The translations under genes and the position numbers were made by a program. Of a stretch of DNA of 64,000 nt, positions 58,991 to 64,000 are shown one piece after another. How positions within the stretch are numbered: the first letter of the stretch is position 1; each line of letters begins with the position of its first letter. This DNA comes from Janthinobacterium sp. (GTDB lineage: Bacteria; Pseudomonadota; Gammaproteobacteria; Burkholderiales; Burkholderiaceae_D): the NCBI GenBank assembly GCA_003133225.1, contig PKWL01000046.1:1-64000 (forward strand), read 5' to 3'. The notes beneath the pieces were generated by a model. The model was not told the DNA's origin. It made no database searches and saw only the letters and a list, made by a program, of their open reading frames with translations.

Positions 58991-60021
58991 GGCAAAAGTG
59001 AGTTGAGTGTGACGGGTTGCCAGAATTTACGCTGAGCCAATTTGGTGCTGCTCCATTGGGCAAAGGCGAAGCGGTGACTAAGTACCAACGTCAGCTGCCC
59101 GATGCGCCCGTCCTTCACAGCCGCCAACAGCGGCACGCACCATTCCCGCTCCAGGCGCACCATCAGCGTCAGCCAGCTTGACCAGTCGGAGGCCAAGGCC
59201 GCTTCGATGAGCGTCGGCAGCACCACCAAGGCCGATTCATGCATGATGACGGCGGCGAAGTCGGGCGGCGCCGCGTCGGCCAGCGCGCTGAGCCAAGCCG
59301 GCCCAGCGCCAACAAATAGCGCCGGGCCTTGGCGCGCCGGCGTCGCTGCGGCGCCCCCCCACGGCCAAAAGGAATTGACGGGCGCCAGATTACGCGCCTG
59401 GCGCGCTTCGTTGATGGGGTGCTCATGCCATGCCATTTGCACTTCGTTTTGCAACTTGCTGCAAGCGAGCGCGCCGGGGCCTTCCGGCATCCATGCATGC
59501 AGGTTCTGGCCCGTAGCGGCATCCAGCGTGGCCGTGTCTAGGCCGGCCCAGTCGTCGGCGCGCATGAACCAAGTTTGCGCATTGCCGTAGATCAGGGGCT
59601 TGCCGACCTCGTCAAAATACGGTTTGGCGGCATCGAACAGCGCGTGCGAGTCGGCCTCCTCTAGAGCCAGGTGGCGCTGGTCTTCCATTTGCAAATGATT
59701 GCGCGCGATTTCGACATGGACCGGGTTGATGATGAACCAGGTGCCTTCCTCCGCCTGACCGAGGCCGAGGCCGCGCATGACGGCCGGCGCCAACGGGGCC
59801 TGCGCCGCCGGACCCGCGGGCGCCGGGGCCAGGCCCAGCGCATGCGCGAGCCAGGCCTCATGCGGCAAGACGCGAAGGCTATCGTCGCAAGAATGAAACT
59901 GCTGACTCTTGGTGCGCGAGAGCAGGGCTGAGAGTGCCGGCGCCTCTAGGACGTGCAGCAGATCGGTGGCCAGTTCGGGGGGCGGCAGGGCGAAAGGTAA
60001 AACGAGCGTGAGTTGATTCAT
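58987..60021 (-). CDS. phosphoglycerate-mutase-like regulatory protein
   Basis: The 344-residue protein is of a betaproteobacterial family usually annotated as cofactor-independent phosphoglycerate mutase. I start at MNQLTLVLPFALPPPELATD (60021). Recurrent phrases are GTWFIINPVHVEIARNHLQM, WFMRADDWAGLDTATLDAATG, NEVQMAWHEHPINEARQ and NSFWPWGGG-like VNSFWPWGGAA. The family lacks a complete set of alkaline-phosphatase metal ligands as far as I can see, so mutase activity is doubtful. It is always close to recJ in relatives I recall. Function is unproven. Confidence 0.85.
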   Translation of the reverse strand: MNQLTLVLPFALPPPELATDLLHVLEAPALSALLSRTKSQQFHSCDDSLRVLPHEAWLAHALGLAPAPAGPAAQAPLAPAVMRGLGLGQAEEGTWFIINPVHVEIARNHLQMEDQRHLALEEADSHALFDAAKPYFDEVGKPLIYGNAQTWFMRADDWAGLDTATLDAATGQNLHAWMPEGPGALACSKLQNEVQMAWHEHPINEARQARNLAPVNSFWPWGGAAATPARQGPALFVGAGPAWLSALADAAPPDFAAVIMHESALVVLPTLIEAALASDWSSWLTLMVRLEREWCVPLLAAVKDGRIGQLTLVLSHRFAFAQWSSTKLAQRKFWQPVTLNSLLP

Positions 60022-60237
60022 TTCAAGATTGTAGGGCATCGCGGCCGCGCGCGAGCAGCGATGTTGCATATCGTTTTTTAAAAGTCAACGATGTTGTATG
60101 GGCAATAGCAGCCCGGCGCCAACCATCCAAGATGGCGCAGAGCGGGCATGGGGGGCGTCATTGAAGCCGTGTTTTGCCCATACCACGTCATTTATATGGC
60201 ACACTGCGGGCTCACCCGAATTTCAGTGCCGGAGCTC

Positions 60238-61503
60238 ATGAGTATTACTAAGAATTTGCCGTTTGAATGGCTAGTTGGCTTGCGCTACACGCGCGCGGGC
60301 CGGCGCAGCGGCCGCAACAGTTTTATCTCCTTCATTTCGCTGATCTCCATGGCCGGCATTGGGCTCGGCGTGGCGGCCCTGATCGTCGTGCTGTCCGTCA
60401 TGAACGGCTTCCAAAAAGAGGTGACCGACCGTATGTTGTCGGTACTAGCGCATATCGAAGTGTTCGACGCGCGCGGTGCGATGCCGGACTGGCAAGCGGC
60501 AGCGCGGGAAGCGTTCAAGAACCCGGAAGTCAAAGGCGCTGCGCCCTTCGTCGTCACTCAGGGCATGTTGCTGCGCGACGACGAATTGCGCCCGAGCGTC
60601 ATCCGCGGCGTGTTGCCCGAGGAAGAGCCAAAAGTATCGGACGTGGCGGCCCAGACCAAGCGCGGCAATTTTAATGACTTAAAGCCCGGCGCCTTCAATA
60701 TCGTACTCGGCATCGAACTAGCGCGTGCCTTGCACGCTAGCTTGGGCGACAAAGTCACGCTTGCGCTGGCGCAAGGGCAGATCACGCCGGCGGGCGTGCT
60801 GCCCCGGCTACGCTCATTTACCGTGGTCGGCATCTTCGAGGCCGGACACAACGAGTTTGATTCGGCACTGGCCTTTATCCACATGCAGGATGCGGAAAAG
60901 CTGATGCGGCTCGATGCGCCGTCCGGCCTGCGTTTGAAATTGGTCGACATGCACCGCGCGCCGCAAGTGGCGCTGGCCTTGAAGAGCAGCATGTCGGGCG
61001 ACCTGATGATGCGCGACTGGTCCAAGAACAATGCCAACTGGTTCGCTGCGGTGCAGACTGAAAAACGCATGATGTTCATCATCTTGACCTTGATCATCGC
61101 GGTGGCCGCGTTCAATCTGGTATCGACCCTGGTGATGACGGTGACCGACAAGCAGGCCGACATCGCGATCTTGCGCACCCTGGGAGCGTCGCCGCGTTCG
61201 ATCATGAAAATTTTCATGATCCAAGGCGCTTTAGTGGGCATTCTTGGCACTGCGTTTGGGGTGGCCGGCGGCGTTTTGGTGGCCCTCAACATCGATGTCA
61301 TTGTGCCGTTTATTGAAAGGGTATTAGGAGTGCAGTTCTTGTCGAAGGATGTTTACTTGATCAGCGCGGTGCCATCCGATTTGCGCTGGTCGGATGTGTC
61401 GCGCATTGGCGGTGTTGCTGTGGTGCTGGCATTTTTGGCGACCATCTACCCGAGCTGGTGGGCCGCCCGCGTGAAGCCTGCCGAGGCGCTGCGTTATGAA
61501 TAA
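60238..61503 (+). CDS. lolC: lipoprotein-releasing ABC permease LolC/LolE
   Basis: Inner-membrane subunit of the LolCDE complex, which passes outer-membrane lipoproteins to LolA. I start at [20 protein letters not shown] (60238). The N-terminal helix ([30 protein letters not shown]) precedes a large periplasmic MacB-like domain (about residues 50-270). Three C-terminal helices follow in the FtsX-like domain ([21 protein letters not shown], with [12 protein letters not shown]). The single LolC/E gene suggests a LolF-type homodimer (LolFD) rather than separate LolC and LolE, if no second gene exists elsewhere. It overlaps lolD by eight bases. Confidence 0.94.
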   Translation: MSITKNLPFEWLVGLRYTRAGRRSGRNSFISFISLISMAGIGLGVAALIVVLSVMNGFQKEVTDRMLSVLAHIEVFDARGAMPDWQAAAREAFKNPEVKGAAPFVVTQGMLLRDDELRPSVIRGVLPEEEPKVSDVAAQTKRGNFNDLKPGAFNIVLGIELARALHASLGDKVTLALAQGQITPAGVLPRLRSFTVVGIFEAGHNEFDSALAFIHMQDAEKLMRLDAPSGLRLKLVDMHRAPQVALALKSSMSGDLMMRDWSKNNANWFAAVQTEKRMMFIILTLIIAVAAFNLVSTLVMTVTDKQADIAILRTLGASPRSIMKIFMIQGALVGILGTAFGVAGGVLVALNIDVIVPFIERVLGVQFLSKDVYLISAVPSDLRWSDVSRIGGVAVVLAFLATIYPSWWAARVKPAEALRYE

Positions 61504-62203
61504 GCCCTTTATTACCGACGCCGGTCCGGTGCTGTCGTGCCGCGGCTTGGGCAAGACCTTCACCCAGGGCAGCTATGCCGTGAACGTCTTAAACGGCATC
61601 GATATCGATGTGTGCCAGGGTGAGCGCGTGGCCATTGTGGGCGCGTCCGGCTCAGGCAAATCGACGCTCTTGCATTTGTTGGGCGGACTTGATACGCCGA
61701 CATCCGGCAGTGTGACCTTACTGGGCAGAAATTTCGCCAGCCTCAATGAAAAGGCGCGCGGCGACCTGCGTAATATATCGCTCGGCTTTGTCTACCAGTT
61801 CCACCACCTGCTGCCAGAATTTAGCGCGCTCGATAATGTGGCAATGCCACTCATGATCCGGCGCATGCAACGCTCGCAGGCGAGCGAGTTGGCACAGCAG
61901 ATTTTGATGCGCGTCAACCTGGCCAAACGCATCAGCCACGTCCCGGGCGAACTTTCCGGCGGCGAGCGTCAGCGCGTGGCGCTGGCGCGCGCTCTCGTGA
62001 CGCAGCCGGCCTGCGTCCTGGCCGATGAACCGACCGGCAACCTTGATCGCGCCACCGCCCAGCAGATCTTCGAACTGATGTTGGAACTGTCGCGCACCTT
62101 GGGCACGGCGTTTGTCATCGTCACCCATGATATTGAACTGGCGCGGCGCTGCGACCGCATCTTGCACCTGACGGAAGCCGGTTTGCTACCGTACCGCGAA
62201 TAA
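61496..62203 (+). CDS. lolD: lipoprotein-releasing ABC ATPase LolD
   Basis: The 235-residue ATPase of the Lol exporter has Walker [20 protein letters not shown], the Q-loop [12 protein letters not shown] that is distinctive for LolD, the signature [15 protein letters not shown], Walker [13 protein letters not shown] and the switch [10 protein letters not shown]. The overlap with lolC shows coupled translation. A TatD-family gene follows seven bases later, so the unit is lolC-lolD-tatD-like. Confidence 0.96.
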   Translation: MNKPFITDAGPVLSCRGLGKTFTQGSYAVNVLNGIDIDVCQGERVAIVGASGSGKSTLLHLLGGLDTPTSGSVTLLGRNFASLNEKARGDLRNISLGFVYQFHHLLPEFSALDNVAMPLMIRRMQRSQASELAQQILMRVNLAKRISHVPGELSGGERQRVALARALVTQPACVLADEPTGNLDRATAQQIFELMLELSRTLGTAFVIVTHDIELARRCDRILHLTEAGLLPYRE

Positions 62204-62210
62204 TCACCCG

Positions 62211-63026
62211 ATGTGGATCGACACGCATTGCCACCTAGACGCGCATGAATTCGGCATCGAAGCGGCCGCCGTGGCGCTTCGCGCGCGCGCGCAGGGCGTG
62301 TCGACGATCGTGATTCCTGCCGTAGAAATAGGCAACTTTCCGGTCGTAGCTCAGCTTGCGGCAAGCGTGGACCATGCCTGTTATGCGCTCGGCATCCATC
62401 CCCTGTTCGTGGCGCAGGCCAGCGAAGACGACTTGGCCGCCATGCGCACGGCGGTCGAAGCGGCGCTCGAAGATGGCCGTTTCATCGCGATCGGCGAGAT
62501 TGGCCTCGATTTTTTCCTCCCTAGCCTTTGCGAAGCGGCGCTGCGCGAAAAGCAGGAGCATTTTTTTCGCGAGCAGCTCAAAGTCGCGCGCGACTTTGCG
62601 CTGCCCGTGCTATTGCATGGGCGCCGCGCGCACGATTCGGTGCTCAAGCACGTGCGGGCCATCCGTCCGGCTGGCGGCATTGCCCACGCCTTCAACGGCA
62701 GCTTGCAGCAAGCGCGCATCTACCTTGATCTCGGTTTTAAACTGGGCTTCGGCGGCGCGATGACGTTCGGACGTGCCTTGCAAATCCGGCGCCTGGCACA
62801 GGAGTTGCCGTTGACGGCCATCGTCTTGGAAACGGACGCCCCCGACATGTCCCCGAGCTGGCTGCATCCGGGGCGCAACAGTCCCGAGCAGTTGCCTGCC
62901 ATCGGCGCGGTTCTAGCCGGATTGCGCGGCATCGGGGTGGAGCAAGTGGCGGCGGCGACGAGTGCCAACGCCTGCACTGCACTGCCAAGAATTGGCTTGT
63001 CGAGGCCGCCATCATCGGGCACTTGA
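62211..63026 (+). CDS. TatD family metal-dependent hydrolase
   Basis: The 271-residue TIM-barrel deoxyribonuclease-like protein has metal ligands in WIDTHCHLDAHEF (HxH), the Glu in GEIGLDFFL, the His in LLHGRRAHD, another in GGIAHAFNGSLQQ and the Asp in VLETDAPDMSPSWL. It should bind two divalent ions and hydrolyse phosphodiesters. The final part (ANACTALPRIGLSRPPSS) is family-like but slightly degenerate. Relatives include YjjV; the biological substrate is unclear. Confidence 0.92.
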   Translation: MWIDTHCHLDAHEFGIEAAAVALRARAQGVSTIVIPAVEIGNFPVVAQLAASVDHACYALGIHPLFVAQASEDDLAAMRTAVEAALEDGRFIAIGEIGLDFFLPSLCEAALREKQEHFFREQLKVARDFALPVLLHGRRAHDSVLKHVRAIRPAGGIAHAFNGSLQQARIYLDLGFKLGFGGAMTFGRALQIRRLAQELPLTAIVLETDAPDMSPSWLHPGRNSPEQLPAIGAVLAGLRGIGVEQVAAATSANACTALPRIGLSRPPSSGT

Positions 63027-63194
63027 GAGTAACCGCAGTGGCGCCCAGCGCGTGCGAGTCGGGCGCGGCAGCAGGACGTCAAATTAGAGCGCTTCCACGC
63101 ACCCGAAGTGGGCGTTCTGCCATTACAATCTGTTGCCAACCTCACTAACGCGAGACCGCGGAATGGCGATTTTCCGCCCGCTCCCCTTGATCAC

Positions 63195-63992
63195 ATGATG
63201 ACAAAACCAGCGCTGTATTTTGCCCACGCCAACAGCTATCCGGCCGGCACTTACCGTCAATTCTTCGATCGTCTGGGCCAGGACTTTGCGATCCAGGCGC
63301 TCGACATGCACGCGCATAACCCGCGCTATCCGGTGCATGACGGCTGGCAGGCGCTCACCAATGAATTGATCGACCAGCTCACGGCCCGCTACACGGAACC
63401 GGTGATCCTGGTCGGCCATTCGTTGGGCGGATTGCTGAGCATGATGACGGCCGTGGCGCGGCCCGATCTGATGCGCTGTGTAGTCCTGCTCGATTCCCCG
63501 GTCGTCGCCGGCTGGCGCGCCTTGTTCTGGCGCCTGTTGAAACATAGTTCCCATGCCGACCGTTATTCGCCGGCCAAGTTTTCCGTACGCCGGCGCAGCG
63601 TATGGCCGGATGCGGAGGCGGCGTACCGGCATTTTGTGGCCAAAGAAAAATTTGCCGTTTGGGCGCCCGGCGTCTTGCGCGATTATATCGACTGTGGCCT
63701 CACGCATCATCCAGAAGGCGTTCAACTGCGCTTTACGCGCGAGAAGGAGACGGCGCTCTACCGCAGCTTGCCGCACCATCTCGGCGATCTGGTGAAAACA
63801 AACTATCCGGCGCCAATCGGTTTCATCGGCGGCTCCGAGTCGGCCGAATGCCGTCAGGCCGGCCTGGGTGCGACGCGCAAGCTGGTGGGACGTCATTTCC
63901 GCCAAATTCCCGGTGGCCATTTGTTCCCGATGGAGTCGCCCGCGCTGGCCGCGCAGGTGACGCGCGAGATGATCGCTTCCCTACTGGCTTGA
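63195..63992 (+). CDS. alpha/beta hydrolase
   Basis: The 265-residue protein starts at MMTKPALYFAHANSYPAGTY (63195); a second ATG follows directly. The oxyanion-hole phrase FAHANSYPAGTYRQFFDRLG is typical of a betaproteobacterial hydrolase group. The nucleophile elbow is VGHSLGGLLSMM with Ser as nucleophile, and the catalytic His lies in IPGGHLFPMESP. The acid is probably the Glu in GGSESAECR. Substrate unknown. The gene stop is 8 bases before the window end, so the protein is complete. Confidence 0.9.
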   Translation: MMTKPALYFAHANSYPAGTYRQFFDRLGQDFAIQALDMHAHNPRYPVHDGWQALTNELIDQLTARYTEPVILVGHSLGGLLSMMTAVARPDLMRCVVLLDSPVVAGWRALFWRLLKHSSHADRYSPAKFSVRRRSVWPDAEAAYRHFVAKEKFAVWAPGVLRDYIDCGLTHHPEGVQLRFTREKETALYRSLPHHLGDLVKTNYPAPIGFIGGSESAECRQAGLGATRKLVGRHFRQIPGGHLFPMESPALAAQVTREMIASLLA

Positions 63993-64000
63993 AGCGCTAG

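Overview
The window looks like the chromosome of a G+C-rich betaproteobacterium, most likely Burkholderiales and probably Oxalobacteraceae (Massilia/Janthinobacterium/Duganella type). The evidence is the poly-hydroxyalkanoate genes phaC-phaR, the recJ/phosphoglycerate-mutase-like/lolCD neighbourhood, the prfB-lysS order and the protein sequences themselves. The genus assignment is inference from recalled family sequences; no search was run.

Layout. 1-1788: 3' part of an acyl-CoA dehydrogenase gene. 1977-6073: accessory stretch with a small hypothetical gene, a FitAB/VapBC-type toxin-antitoxin pair, tRNA-Leu(UAA), a ParB-like DNA-binding protein, thymidine kinase and a membrane protein with an HExxH motif. 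6200-8446: the periplasmic protease Prc, closed by a clear terminator. 8590-12461: a lower-G+C patch with a decayed IS30 transposase, a short operon encoding a prepilin with an unusual cysteine-rich tandem-repeat tail, a 63-residue membrane protein and a second prepilin, then about 1 kb with no gene I can support.

12462-27968 (minus strand) is an MSHA-like type IV pilus locus. In transcription order it holds an ABC ATPase, mshM, mshL, mshN, mshE, mshG, mshI-like, mshJ-like, mshK-like, an ABC-2 permease, an anchored repeat-like protein, a response regulator, a histidine kinase and, from its own promoter, a pilin. The two halves of what may be one ABC transporter bracket the pilus machine. A 25-bp perfect palindrome lies just downstream of the candidate promoter of the whole set.

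28374-44690 is mostly housekeeping and carbon-storage genes: a lipoprotein, a PIN protein, bamD, rluD, pgeF, phaC, phaR, rimO, a cystathionine beta-lyase, a CoA-transferase, serB and mfd. 44871-64000 holds a 5'-nucleotidase, PBP1A, an OPT transporter, ppnN, lysS, a HAD phosphatase, prfB (with the programmed +1 frameshift), a small exported protein, recJ, a phosphoglycerate-mutase-like protein, lolC, lolD, a TatD hydrolase and an alpha/beta hydrolase.

The part most worth attention is 8.5-28 kb. Three prepilin genes, a pilus assembly machine, a two-component system and an ABC transporter are packed together, and one prepilin carries a seven-fold Cys-Thr-Gly double repeat. No prepilin peptidase and no typical MSHA minor-pilin set lies in the window, so these must be supplied from elsewhere or are replaced by the local prepilins.
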